A stretch of 64,000 nucleotides of DNA from Thinopyrum elongatum (GCA_011799875.1 CM022302.1:201172086-201236085); one strand, 5' to 3'. Positions 32,856 to 44,709 are shown, counted from the first letter of the stretch. The notes: generated from the letters alone by a model not told the origin. A program made the numbers and translations.

Positions 32856-34578
32856 TGAAGGAAATATGCCCTAGAGGCAATTATAAAGTTGTTATTTATA
32901 TTTCCTTATATCATAATAAATGTTTATTATTCATGCTGGAATTGTATTAACCGGAAACTTAATACATGTGTGAATACATAGTCAAACAAAGTGTCACTAG
33001 TATGCCTCTACTTGACTAGCTCGTTAATCAAAGATGGTTAAGTTTCCTAGCCATAGACTTGAGTTGTCATTTGATGAACGGGATCACATCATTAGAGAAT
33101 GATGTGATTGACAAGACCCATCCGTTAGCTTAGCACGATGATCGTTTAGTTTGTTGCTATTGCTTTCTTCATGACTTATACATGTTCCTCTGACTATGAG
33201 ATTATGCAACTCCCGAATACCGAAGGAACACCTTGTGTGCTATCAAACGTCATAACGTAACTGGGTGATTATAAAGATGCTCTACAGGTGTCTCCGATAG
33301 TGTTTGTTGAGTTGGCATAGATCAAGATTAGGATTTGTCACTCCGATTGTCGGAGAGGTATCTCTGGGCCCTCTCGGTAATGCACATCATATGAAGCCTT
33401 GCAAGCAATGTGACTAATGAGTTAGTTACGGGATGATACATTAAGGAACGAGTAAAGAGACTTGCCGGTAACGAGATTGAACTAGGTATTGAGATACCGA
33501 CGATCGAATCTCGGGCAAGTAACATACCGATGACAAAGGGAACAACGTATGTTGTTATGCGGTTTGACCGATAAAGATCTTCGTAGAATATGTGGGAGCC
33601 AATATGAGCATCCAGGTTCCGCTATTGGTTATTGACCGGAGATGAGTCTCGGTCATGTCTACATAGTTCTCGAACCCGTAGGGTCCGCACGCTTAACGTT
33701 CGATGATGATCGGTATTATGAGTTTATGTGATTTAATGTACCGAAGGTTGTTCGGAGTCCTGGATGAGATCACGGACATAACGAGGAGTCTCGAAATGGT
33801 CGAGACATAAAGATTGATATATTGGACCATGTTGTTCGGACACCGGAAGTGTTCCGGAGAGTTTCGGATAAAACCGGAGTGCCGGAGGGTTACCGGAACC
33901 CCCCCGGGAAGTTAATGGGCCACCATGGGCCTTAGAGGAGAGAGGGCCGGCCAGGAGGTGGCGCGTGCCCCCCCAGTCCGAATTGGACAAGGGGTGGGGG
34001 CGGCGCCCCCCTCCTTCCTTCTCTCCCCTTCCTCCTTCCTTCCCCTCCTTGTTGGACTAGGAAAGGGGGGAACCTACTCCTAGTAGGAGTAGGATTCCCC
34101 CCCCTTGGGCGCGCCCCTTGAGGCCGGCCGGCCCCCTCCTCCCTTCCTTTATATACGGGGAGGGGGGCACCCCATAGACACACAAGTTAATTGTTTTTAG
34201 CCGTGTGCGGTGCCCCCCTCCACAGATTTCCACCTCGGTCATATTTTCAGAGAGCTTAGGCGAAGCCCTGCCGGAATCACTTCATCATCACTGTCACCAC
34301 GCCATCGTGCTGACGAAACTCTCCCTCGGCCTCAGCTGGATCAAGAGTACGAGGGATGTCACCGAGCTAAACGTGTACAGATCGCGGAGGTGCCGTACGT
34401 TCGGTACTTGGATCGGTTGGATCGCGAAGACGTTCGACTACATCAACCGCGTTACTAAACGCTGCCGCTTTCGGTCTACGAGGGTACGTGGACACACTCT
34501 CCCGCTCGTTGCTATGCTTCTCCTAGATAGATCTTGCGTGATCGTAGGAATTTTTTTGAATTACTACATTCCCCAACA
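32856..34578 (+). repeat. 5' LTR, Angela-type Copia
   Basis: 1,723 bp. TATATA at 34150-34155 after a pyrimidine/C-rich stretch marks the likely promoter. It ends CCCCAACA. Confidence 0.92.
34150..34155 (+). promoter_or_regulatory. TATA box of Angela-type 5' LTR
   Basis: TTTATATACGGGG context; the 3' LTR has the same box at about 41174-41179. Position about 430 bp before the LTR end fits the known promoter region of BARE-like LTRs. Confidence 0.65.
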
Positions 34579-34579
34579 G

Positions 34580-34592
34580 TGGCATCCGAGCC
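34580..34592 (+). promoter_or_regulatory. Primer-binding site, initiator tRNA-Met type (two mismatches)
   Basis: TGGCATCCGAGCC one base after the LTR end, compared with the usual TGGTATCAGAGCC. Confidence 0.8.
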
Positions 34593-35842
34593 AGGTCTAT
34601 GCGTAGATGTTATATGCACGAGTAGAACACAAAGTGTTGTGGGCGATAATAGTCATACTGCTTACCAGCATGTCATACTTTGATTCGGCGGTATTGTTGG
34701 ATGAAGCGGCTCAGACCGACATTACGCGTACGCTTACGCGAGACTGGTTCTACCGACGTGCTTTGCACACAGGTGGCTAGTGGGTGTCAGTTTCTCCAAC
34801 TTTAGTTGAATCAAGTGTGACTACGCCCGATCCTTGTTGAAGGTTAAAACAGCACACTTGACGAAAAATCGTTGTGGTTTTGATGCGTAGGTAAGAACGG
34901 TTCTTGCTCAGCCCGTAGCAGCCACGTAAAACTTGCAACAACAAAGTAGAGAACGTCTAACTTGTTTTTGCAGGGCTTGCTGTGATGTGATATGGTCAAG
35001 ACATGATGTGATATAATTTGTTGTATGAGATGATCATGTTTTGTAACAGAGTTATCGGCAACCGGCAGGAGCCATATGGTTGTCGCTTTATTGTATGCAA
35101 TGCAATCGCCATGTAATTGTTTTACTTTATCACTAAGCGGTAGCGATAGTCGTAAAAGCAATAAGTTGGTGAGATGACAACGATGCTACGATGGAGATCA
35201 TGCTGGAGCGCCGGTGACGATGGAGATCATGCTGGGGCGCCGGTGACAATGGAGATCATGACGGTGCTTCGATGATGGAGATCAAGAGCACAAGATGATG
35301 ATGGCCATATCATGTCACATATTGAATTGCATGTGATGTTAATCCTTTTATGCATCTTATTTTGCTTAGTACGGCAGTAGCATTATAAGATGATCTCTCA
35401 CTAAATTTCAAGGTACAAGTGCTCTCCCTGAGTATGCACCGTTGCTACAGTTCGTCGTGCCGAGACACCACGTGATGATCGGGTGTGATAAGCTCTACGT
35501 TCACATACAGTGGGTGCAAGCCAGTTTTGCACACGCAGAATACTCGGGTTAAACTTGACGAGCCTAGCATATGCAGATATGGCCTCAGAACACTGAGACT
35601 GGAAGGTCGAGCGTGAATCATATAGTAGATATGATCAACATAGTGATGTTCACCATTGAAAACTACTCCATCTCACGTGATGATCGGACATGGTTTAGTT
35701 GATTTGGATCACGTGATCACTTAGATGATTAGAGGGATGTCTATCTAAGTGGGAGTTCTTAAGTAATATGATTAATTGAACTTTAATTTATCATGAACTT
35801 AGTACCTGATAGTATTTTGCATGTCTATGTTGTTGTAGATCA
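34593..35842 (+). other. Untranslated leader of the Angela-type element
   Basis: 1.25 kb with no sense frame. It has a 29-bp tandem repeat at 35191-35274 (ATGGAGATCATGCTGG...) and two copies of CACGTGATGATCGG (about 35468 and 35676). In BARE-like elements this region holds packaging and dimerisation signals; that the repeats serve this is inference. Confidence 0.7.
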
Positions 35843-38800
35843 ATGTCCCGTGCTACTGTTCCTTTGAATTTTAATGCGTTCCTAGAGAAAGCCAAGTTGA
35901 AAGATGATGGTAGCAACTACACGGACTGGGTCCGTAACTTGAGGATTATCCTCATTGTTGCACAGAAGTATTACGTCCTGGAAGCACCGCTAAGTGCAAG
36001 ACCCGCTGCAGGAGCAACGCCGGATGTTGTGAACGCCTGGCAGAGCAAAGCTGATGACTATTCGATAGTTCAGTGTGCCATGCTTTATGGCTTAGAACCG
36101 GGACTTCAACGATGTTTTGAACATCATGGAGCATATGAGATGTTCCAGGAGTTGAAGTTAATATTTCAAGCAAATGCCCGGATTGAGAGATATGAAGTCT
36201 CCAATAAGTTCTATAGCTGCAAGATGGAGGAGAATAGTTCTGTCAGTGAGCATATACTCAAAATGTCTGGGTATCATAATCACTTGACTCAGCTGGGAGT
36301 TAATCTTCCGGTTGATAGTGTCATTGACAGAGTTCTTCAATCACTGCCACCAAGCTACAAAAGCTTCGTGATGAGCTATAATATGCAAGGGATGGATAAG
36401 ACAATTCCCGAGCTCTTCGCAATGCTAAAGGCTGCGGAGGTAGAAATCAAAAAGGAGCATCAAGTGTTGATGGTCAACAAGACCACCAGTTTCAAGAAAA
36501 AGGGCAAAGGGAAGAAGGGGAACTTCAAGAAGAACGGCAAGCAAGTTGCTGCTCAAGTGAAGAAGCCCAAGTCTGGACCTAAGCCTGATACTGAGTGCTT
36601 CTACTGCAAAGGGACTGGTCACTGGAAGCGGAACTGCCCCAAGTATTTGGCGGATAAAAAGGATGGCAAAGTGAACAAAGGTATATGTGATATACATGTT
36701 ATTGATGTGTACCTTACTAATGCTCGCAGTAGTGCCTGGGTATTTGATACTGGTTCTGTTGCTAATATTTGCAACTCAAAACAGGGACTACGGATTAAGC
36801 GAAGATTGGCTAAGGACGAGGTGACGATGCGTGTGGGAAATGGTTCCAAAGTCGATGTGATCGCCGTCGGCACGCTACCTCTACATCTACCTTCGGGATT
36901 AGTTTTAGACCTGAATAATTGTTATTTGGTGCCAGCGTTAAGCATGAACATTATATCTGGATCTTGTTTGATGCGAGACGGTTATTCATTTAAATCAGAG
37001 AATAATGGTTGTTCTATTTATATGAGTAATATCTTTTATGGTCATGCACCCTTGAAGAGTGGTCTATTTTTGTTGAATCTTGATAGTAGTGATACACATA
37101 TTCATAATGTTGAAACCAAAAGATGCAGAGTTGATAATGATAGTGCAACTTATTTGTGGCACTGCCGTTTGGGTCATATTGGTATAAAGCGCATGAAGAA
37201 ACTCCATACTGATGGACTTTTGGAATCACTTGATTATGAATCACTTGGTACTTGTGAACCGTGCCTCATGGGCAAGATGACTAAAACTCCGTTCTCCGGA
37301 ACAATGGAGCGAGCAACAGATTTATTGGAAATAATACATACTGATGTATGCGGTCCTATGAATATTGAGGCTCGTGGCGGGTATCATTATTTTCTGACCT
37401 TCACAGATGATTTGAGCAGATATGGGTATATCTACTTGATGAAACGTAAGTCTAAAACATTTGAAAAGTTCAAAGAATTTCAGAGTGAAGTGGAAAATCA
37501 TCGTAACAAGAAAATAAAGTTTCTGTGATCCGATCGTGGAGGAGAATATTTGAGTTACGAGTTTGGTCTTCATTTGAAACAATGCGGAATAGTTTCGCAA
37601 CTCACGCCACCCGGAACACCACAGCGTAATGGTGTGTCCGAACGTCGTAACCGCACTTTATTAGATATGGTGCGATCTATGATGTCTCTTACTGATTTAC
37701 CGCTATCATTTTGGGGTTATGCTTTAGAGACTGCTGCATTCACGTTAAATAGGGCACCATCTAAATCCGTTGAGACGACACCTTATGAACTGTGGTTTGA
37801 CAAGAAACCCAAGTTGTCGTTCCTTAAAGTTTGGGGCTGCGATGCTTATGTGAAAAAGCTTCAACCTGATAAGCTCGAACCCAAATCGGAGAAATGTGTC
37901 TTCATAGGATACCCAAAGGAGACTGTTGGGTACACCTTCTATCACAGATCCGAAGGCAAAATATTCGTTGCTAAGAATGGATCCTTTCTAGAGAAGGAGT
38001 TTCTCTCGAAAGAAGTGAGTGGGAGGAAAGTAGAACTTGACGAGGTAGTGGTACCTTCTCTTGAATTGGAAAGTAGTTCATCACAGAAATCAGTTCCAGT
38101 GATACCTACGCCAATTAGTGAGGAAGCTAATGATGATGATCATGAAACTTCAGATCAAGTTACTACCGAACCTCGTAGGTCAACCAGAGTAAGATTCGCA
38201 CCAGAGTGGTATGGTAATCCTGTTTTGGAGGTCATGTTACTTGACCATGATGAACCTACGAACTATGAGGAAGCGATGATGAGCCCAGATTCCGCAAAAT
38301 GGCTTGAGGCCATGAAATCTGAGATGGGATCCATGTATGAGAACAAAGTGTGGACTTTGGTTGATTTGCCCGATGATCGGCAAGCCATAGAGAATAAGTG
38401 GATCTTCAAGAAGAAGACTGACGCCGACGGTAATGTTACTGTCTACAAAGCTCGACTTGTTGCAAAAGGTTTTCGACAAGTTCAAGGAGTTGACTACGAT
38501 GAGACCTTCTCACCCGTAGCGATGCTTAAGTCCGTCCGAATCATGTTAGCAATTGCCGCATTTCATGATTATGAAATTTGGCAAATGGATGTAAAAACTG
38601 CATTCCTGAATGGATTTCTGGAAGAAGAGTTGTATATGATGCAACCCGAAGGTTTTATCGATCCAAAGGATGCTAACAAAGTGTGCAAGCTCCAGCGATC
38701 CATTTATGGACTGGTGCAAGCATCTCGGAGTTGGAATAAACGTTTGATAGTGTGATCAAAGCATATGGTTTTATACAGACTTTTGGAGAAGCCTGTATTT

Positions 38801-39825
38801 ACAAGAAAGTGAGTGGGAGCTCTGTAGCATTTCTAATATTATATGTGGATGACATATTGTTGATTGGAAATGATATAGAATTTCTGGATAGCATAAAAGG
38901 ATACTTGAATAAAAGTTTTTCAATGAAAGACCTCGATGAAGCTGCTTATATATTAGGCATCAAGATCTATAGAGATAGATCAAGACGCTTAATTGGACTT
39001 TCACAAAGCACATACCTTGATAAAGTTTTGAAAAAGTTCAAAATGGATCAAGCAAAGAAAGGGTTCTTGCCTGTGTTACAAGGTGTGAAGTTGAGTAAGA
39101 CTGAATGCCCGACCACTGCAGAAGATAGAGAGAAAATGAAAGTCATTCCCTATGCCTCAGCCATAGGTTCTATCATGTATGCAATGCTGTGTACCAGACC
39201 TGATGTGTGCCTTGCTATAAGTTTAGCAGGGAGGTACCAAAGTAATCCAGGAGTGGATCACTGGATAGCGGTCAAGAACATCCTGAAATACCTGAAAAGG
39301 ACTAAGGATATGTTTCTCGTGTATGGAGGTGACAAAGAGCTCGTCGTAAGTGGTTACGTCGATGCAAGTTTTGACACTAATCCGGATGACTCTAAGTTAC
39401 AAACCGGATACGTATTTATATTGAACGGTGGAGCTGTCAGTTGGTGCAGTTCTAAGCAAAGCGTCGTGGCGGGATCTACGTGTGAAGCGGAGTACATAGC
39501 TGCCTCGGAAGAAGCAAATGAAGGAGTCCGGATGAAGGAGTTCATATCCAATCTAGGTGTCATACCTAGTGCATCGGGTCCAATGAAAATCTTTTGTGAC
39601 AATACTGGTGCAATTGCCTTGGCAAAGGAATCTAGATTTCACAAGAGAACCAAGCACATCAAGAGACGCTTCAATTCCATCCGCGATCAAGTCAAGGAGG
39701 GAGACATAGAGATTTGCAAGATACATACGGATCTGAATGTTGCAGACCTGTTGACTAAGCCTCTCTCACGAGCAAAACATGATCAGCACCAAGACTCCAT
39801 GGGTGGTAGAATCATTACTGTGTAA
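35843..39825 (+). pseudogene. Copia gag-pol polyprotein, BARE/Angela-type, one stop and one frameshift
   Basis: ATG 35843 (MSRATVPLNFNAFLEK). Gag (residues 1-250) is followed by a CCHC knuckle CFYCKGTGHWKRNC (C252, C255, H260, C265); protease WVFDTGSVANIC (Asp302); pre-integrase WHCRLGHIGIKRM with CEPC; integrase core (HTDVCGP, SDRGGEY, NGVSERRN); RT with QMDVKTAFLNG and YVDD at 38842-38853; RNase H (CDNTGAIALAKE; ends ADLLTKPLSRAKHD). TGA at 37526 breaks the integrase core just before its second catalytic Asp. A one-base loss in a T run at 38742-38745 shifts the frame in RT; the rest (38752-39825) is open. Gag-protease could still be translated, RT not. Length of about 1,327 codons is normal for the family. 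Confidence 0.92.
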
Positions 39826-39846
39826 TCTAGATTATTGACTCTAGTG

Positions 39847-39857
39847 CAAGTGGGAGA
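39847..39857 (+). promoter_or_regulatory. Polypurine tract, Angela-type element
   Basis: Purine-rich CAAGTGGGAGA just before the 3' LTR start at 39859; interrupted by one T as in BARE-like elements. Confidence 0.7.
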
Positions 39858-39858
39858 C

Positions 39859-41603
39859 TGAAGGAAATATGCCCTAGAGGCAATAATAAAGCTGTTATTT
39901 ATATTTCCTTATATCATGATAAATGTTTATTATTCATGCTGGAATTGTATTAACCGGAAACTTAATACATGTGTGAATACATAGACAAACAAAGTGTCAC
40001 TAGTATGCCTCTACTTGACTAGCACGTTAATCAAAGATGGTTAAGTTTCCTAGCCATAGACATGAATTGTCATTTGATGAACGGGATCACATCATTAGAG
40101 AATGATGTGATTGACAAGACCCATCCGTTAGCTTAGCACGATGATCGTTTAGTTTGTTGCTATTGCTTTCTTCATGACTTATACATGTTCCTCTGACTAT
40201 GAGATTATGCAACTCTCGAATACCGAAGGAACACCTTGTGTGCTATCAAATGTCACAACGTAACTGGGTGATTATAAAGATGCTCTACAGGTGTCTCCGA
40301 TAGTGTTTGTTGAGTTGGCATAGATCAAGATTAGGATTTGTCACTCCGATTGTCGGAGAGGTATCTCTGGGCCCTCTCGGTAATGCACATCATATGAAGC
40401 CTTGCAAGCAATGTGACTAATGAGTTAGTTACGGGATGATACATTACGGAACGAGTAAAGAGACTTGCCGGTAACGAGATTGAACTAGGTATTGAGATAC
40501 CGACGATCGAATCTCGGGCAAGTAACATATCGATGACAAAGGAAACAACGTATGTTGTTATGCGGTTTGACCGATAAAGATCTTCGTAGAATATGTGGGA
40601 GCCAATATGAGCATCTAGGTTCCGCTATTGGTTATTGACCGGAGATGAGTCTCGGTCATGTCTACATAGTTCTCGAACCCGTAGGGTCCGCACGCTTAAC
40701 GTTCGATGACGATCGGTATTATGAGTTTATGTGATTTGATGTACCGAAGGTTGTTCGGAGTCCCGGAAGAGATCACGGACATAACGAGGATTCTCAAAAT
40801 GGTCGAGACATAAAGATTGATATATTGGACCATGTTGTTTGGACACCGGAAGTGTTCCGGAGAGTTTCGGATAAAACCGGAGTGCCGGAGGGTTACCGGA
40901 ACCCCCCCGGAAGTTAATGGGCCACCATGGGCCTTAGAGGAGAGAGGGCTGGCCAGGAGGTGGCGCGCGCCCCCCAATCTGAATTGGATAAGGGGTGGGG
41001 GCGGCGCCCCCCTCCTTCCTTCTCTCCCCTTCCTCCTCCTTCCTTCTCTCCCCTTCCTCCTTCCTTCCCCTCCTTGTTGGACTAGGAAAGGGGGGAACCT
41101 ACTCCTAGTAGGAGTAGGATTCCCCCCCTTGGGCGCGCCCCTTGAGGCCGGCCGGCCCCCTCCTCCCCTCCTTTATATACGGGGTAGGGGGGCACCCCAT
41201 AGACACACAAGTTAATTGTTTTTAGCCGTGTGCGGTGCCCCCCTCCACAGATTTCCACCTCGGTCATATTTTCAGAGAGCTTAGGCGAAGCCCTGCCGGA
41301 ATCACTTCATCATCACTGTCACCACGCCGTCGTGCTGACGAAACTCTCCCTCGGCCTCAGCTGGATCAAGAGTACGAGGGACGTCAGTGAGCTGAACGTG
41401 TGCAGATCGCGGAGGTGCCGTACGTTCGGTACTTGGATCGGTTGGATCGCGAAGACGTTCGACTACATCAACCACATTACTAAACACTTCCACTTTCGGT
41501 CTACGAGGGTACGTGGACACACTCTCCCGCTCATTGCTATGCTTCTCCTAGATAGATCTTGCGTGATCGTAGGAATTTTTTTGAATTACTACGTTCCCCA
41601 ACA
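39859..41603 (+). repeat. 3' LTR, Angela-type Copia
   Basis: 1,745 bp, matching 32856-34578. The added length is mainly a short tandem duplication of a CTTCCT-rich stretch near 41030-41060. Confidence 0.92.
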
Positions 41604-42670
41604 GGGGATGGCTGCCACGTGCCAAGTAACGACCACCTAGCATCTTGGGGGCGCGACACCGCACCGATCGGTGACTTGCGTTGCTGTGAGGTGGAGCGAT
41701 GGAGCCTTGGCGGGGTAATCAGCCCTCAGCGTCCCCGGCAAGCCTGTGGGGGCAATCTTGAGGCTTGTCTTCGGGGCAACCTCGTCCCCGCCAGGCTCGC
41801 CTGCCCAGCAAGGGAGGTTTTCCCATTGCGGTATTTGACTCCTTGAGTTGATCTTGGTATTTTTGATCCGCCCTTTGATTCCTCAAAGAGCTGATCTCTT
41901 CTGCTTGGCCTTGTCCTGGATGCTGAGAGTTGCCGGACCGGAGGGGAGCTGTCCGTGCACAAGTCAGGGGAAAACATACACCCCTGTTTGTGTACCCCGA
42001 CAGAAACCCCCGGGCCTGAGCCATACGTGTCGTTGGGCACGTTGGGTTAGGCCCCAAACAGTGCACGGACACGTGGCGAAAGAATGCTGCGCGCGCAGCG
42101 GTTTGTCATGATGACCAGTCAATCCAACGTCCACTTCACGTAATTACCGCGGGTAGTGGGGTCATGGGACTGCAGCAGTTAATGTGAAACGGTAACTTTC
42201 TGAAGAGTCGCGCCTCTTCCCCACGTCCTTTCCCTTAAGAGAGAAAAAACACGAAGGGGTACTGCTCATTCATCGTCTGCCTCGCCCCTCCACCATCTTC
42301 TTCCGCAAGCAAAGCGATTGCCTTCCTCCCTCGCCCATACCTGCCGCCGATCCTCACCCAACTTCCTTGCCCAATCTTCGCCACAACCTGAAGAGATGGG
42401 GAAGAAAACCGCCGCTCCCAAGGGGAAGCGGACGACCACCGTGAAGGAGGCGGCTGACGAGGGGAGCAAGAAGAGAGCGGCAGAGCTGGACAAGAAGCGA
42501 AGAGGAGGTTTGGTCTTCCTCCCGTCGATTCTGGACGATGATGTGCTGAAAGCAAGGTACGGATACCTCTGGGGGAGGGAGGTTCCGAAGGGGCATGGTG
42601 CACCTAAGGTCCTGGCAGAGGGGAAAAAGGATCCGCCAGATTCATATAGATTCTTTTGCGCATACTTCAT
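41604..42670 (+). repeat. Third tandem unit (partial LTR plus internal), cut short
   Basis: Starts with the Copia target duplication GGGGA and continues TGGCTGCCACGTG. LTR part ends GACA at 42002. The internal part stops in the gag-like frame at about 42670, where the inverted LTR copy begins, 45-50 bp before a full 1,111-bp unit would end. Confidence 0.8.
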
Positions 42671-42953
42671 CCAGGACAAGGCCAAAAAGAAGAGATCAGC
42701 TCTTTTAGGAATCAAACGGCGGATCAAGAAGACCAAGATCAACCCAACGAGTCAAATACCACGATGGGAACACCTCCCCTGCCGGGCAGGCGAGCCTGGC
42801 AGGGACGAGGTTGCCCCGAAGACAAGCCTCAAGATTGCCCTGGCAGGCTTGCCGGGGACGCTGAGGGTGGATTACCCCGCCAAGGCTCCACCGCTCCACC
42901 TCACAGCAACGCAAGTCACCGAGCGGTGTGGTGTCGAGCCCCCAAGATGCTAA
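42396..42953 (+). pseudogene. Gag-like frame, copy 3, fused in frame to antisense LTR
   Basis: ATG 42396 (MGKKTAAPKGKRTTTVKE) opens the only copy without the start-proximal shift: a lysine-rich N-terminus, then GLVFLPSILDDDVLKARY, WGREVPKGHGAPKVLAEG and DSYRFFCAYFI at about residues 82-92. At about 42670 it runs into the inverted LTR and stays open by chance to TAA/TAG at 42951. The chimeric last ~95 residues are encoded by antisense LTR and have no counterpart in the other copies. Probably not functional. It shows that the element's coding strand is plus. Confidence 0.6.
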
Positions 42954-44332
42954 GTGGCCGTTATTTGGCACTTGGCAGCCATCCCCAGAGGAAATCACCT
43001 CCAAATGACACTCGTCCAGTGACGTGTCTCGCAGGCAGGCAAGAAGGTGGCAAAACAGCATGGCAAGGCTTGCCGGGCTAGGCTATGATGTGACACTAAG
43101 CGGCGAATATAATACGCTCTGTCCAGTGTGCAGAGTTAGGTATGATGGCACTGTTTGCTATCCAGTCAGTACACAATGACTGATTTGCCATTGTGGTAAC
43201 CCCTTGATCTATAAAAGGAGGTCCATGGCAACCTTAGAAAGGATTCGGACCCCTGTACACTCATACGCGCGTAGCTGCTCTCGCCCCGAGAAAACCTTGC
43301 CAGGCTAGAGCGCTGCGTCTCCACCACGGTCCTCTCATCAATCCACCTTAGTAGGAGTAGGGTTTTACGCCTCGCGGCGGCCCGAACCTGGGTAAAAACT
43401 GCCCGTGTGATTGCTGCCGCGCTGCCTCGCGCCCTCCGCTCTTTGTGCAATGCGTCCTTCCCCCTGCCGGACCACAAGGGGCCGATGGCCCCATAGGTGG
43501 CCGTGTTTTCCCAGGCAAGCCTGACGGTTCGGTAGGGGGGAAGGACGCATTGCACAAAGAGTGGAGGGCACGGGGCAGCGCGGCAGGGATCACACGGGCT
43601 GTTTTTACCCAGGTTCGGGCCGCCGCGAGGCGTAAAACCCTACTCCTGCTTTGGTGGGTTGATGAGAGGACCGTGGTGGAGACGCAGCGCTCTAGCCCGG
43701 AAAGGTTGCCTCGGGGCGAGAGCAGCCATGCGCGTATGAGTGTACAGGGGTCCGAATCCTTTCTAAGGTTGCCATGGCCCTCCTTTTATAGATCAAAGGG
43801 TTACCACAATGGCAAATCAGTCATTGTGTACTGATTAGATAGCAAACGGTGCCATCATACCTAACTCTGCAGACTGGACAGAGCGCATTAAATGCGCCGC
43901 TTAGTGTCACATCGTAGCCTAGCCCGGCAAGCCTTGCCGTGCTATTTTGACACCTTCTCGCCTGCCTGCGTGACACATCGCTGGACGAGTGTCATTTGGA
44001 GGTGATTTCCTCTGGGGATGGCTGCCACGTGCCAAGTAACGGCCACCTAGCATCTTGGTGGCTCGACAACGCACCGATCGGTGACTTGCATTGCTGTGAG
44101 GTGGAGCGGTGGATCCTTGGCGGGGTAATCAGCCCTCAGCGTCCTCGGCAAGCCTACCGGGGCAATCTTGAGGCTTGTCTTCAGGGCAACCTCCTCCCCG
44201 CCAGGCTCGACTGCCCGGCAAGGGAGGTTTTCCCCTTGCGGTATTTGACTCCTTGGGTTGATCTTGCTCTTCTTGATCCGCCCTTTGATTCCTCAAAGAG
44301 CTGATCTCTTCTGCTTGGCCTTGTCCTGGATG
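42668..44332. repeat. Near-perfect 1.66-kb palindrome of the element's LTR
   Basis: The left arm (42668 to about 43463) is the reverse complement of the right arm (about 43537 to 44332). Outer ends CATCCAGGACAAG and CTTGTCCTGGATG, and inner ends CTTTGTGCAATGCG (43441) and CGCATTGCACAAAG (to 43559), share the same centre at 43500, so the arms have almost no net indels. The ~73-bp unpaired centre carries the LTR start in inverted orientation. Long antisense frames here are mirror images of LTR frames. Confidence 0.9.
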
Positions 44333-44412
44333 CTGAGAGTTGCCGGACCGGAAGGGTGTTGTCCGTGCACAAGTCAAGGGAAAACATACACCCCTGTTTG
44401 TGTACCCCGACA
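43526..44412 (+). repeat. Right LTR of the rearranged element, lacking its first ~45 bp
   Basis: Matches 30142-31027 (887 versus 886 bp) and ends ACCCCGACA before the duplication CTAAT. The missing start is replaced by the palindrome centre. Confidence 0.85.
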
Positions 44413-44698
44413 CTAATCCACACATGCTATACTAATTTAATTGTACTTTAATTAGAACAACACCTACTTTTTATTTTTACGTTCTCTATTATCTTGCAAA
44501 CTTATCCCTTTACACCTACAAAGTACTTCTAGGTTTATTCTTGTTCTAGGTAAAGCAAATGTTTAGTGTGCGTAGAGTTGTATCGGTGGTCGATAGAACT
44601 TGAGGGAATATTTGTTCTACCTTTAGCTCCTCGTTGGGTTCGACACTCTTATTTATCGAAAAAGGCTACAAAGGATTCCCTAGACTTGTGGGCTATCA
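44413..44698 (+). repeat. 5' LTR of the Athila-type element, right part (starts with duplication CTAAT)
   Basis: Begins CTAATCCACA and ends TGGGCTATCA, matching about 50391-50668. Together with 28837-30096 it gives a 1,541-bp LTR, against 1,532 bp for the intact 3' copy. Confidence 0.88.
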
Positions 44699-44709
44699 AG
44701 ACCTTTTTC

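Larger units (their letters stand above)
32856..41603 (+). mobile_element. Copia retrotransposon, BARE/WIS/Angela-type, full-length but defective (8,748 bp)
   Basis: LTRs of 1,723 and 1,745 bp start TGAAGGAAATATGCCC and end CCCCAACA, flanked by GGGGA. Order: primer site, 1.26-kb leader, gag-protease-integrase-RT-RNase H in nearly one frame, polypurine tract. The LTR and the leader text after the primer site match the BARE/Angela group. It is the deepest insertion in the window, at the fourth level of nesting. I count seven mismatches in the first ~230 bp of the LTR pair. Confidence 0.92.
30097..44412 (+). mobile_element. Rearranged non-autonomous LTR element with tandem units and an LTR palindrome
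   Basis: The ends read TGTCATGGG...ACCCCGACA and are flanked by CTAAT. Order: full LTR (30097-31027); internal part with a gag-like frame; two further units of partial LTR plus internal sequence, the last split by the Angela-type Copia at 32856-41603; then an inverted LTR copy (42668-43510) facing the right-hand LTR (43526-44412). Without the Copia element and one target duplication it is about 5.6 kb. It has no protease, RT or integrase. The sequence after the LTR (GAAGCCCCCGGGCCTGAG) is not a common primer-binding site. The family is not recognised beyond a Gypsy-type guess from the gag-like frame. Confidence 0.8.

Noticed and set aside
33300..33600. Dense CCGA/CGGT words in the Angela LTR as a regulatory array like that of the other Copia element
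   Set aside because: The words are scattered without a constant core or spacing.
42266..43593. Several long antisense frames (up to 158 codons)
   Set aside because: They are mirror images of LTR sequence in the inverted copy and of the sense gag-like frame; the same peptides appear from 30744, 31855 and 41719.
42668..44332. Palindrome as a MITE or foldback DNA transposon
   Set aside because: The arms are copies of the LTR of the surrounding element and have no own terminal repeats or target duplication.
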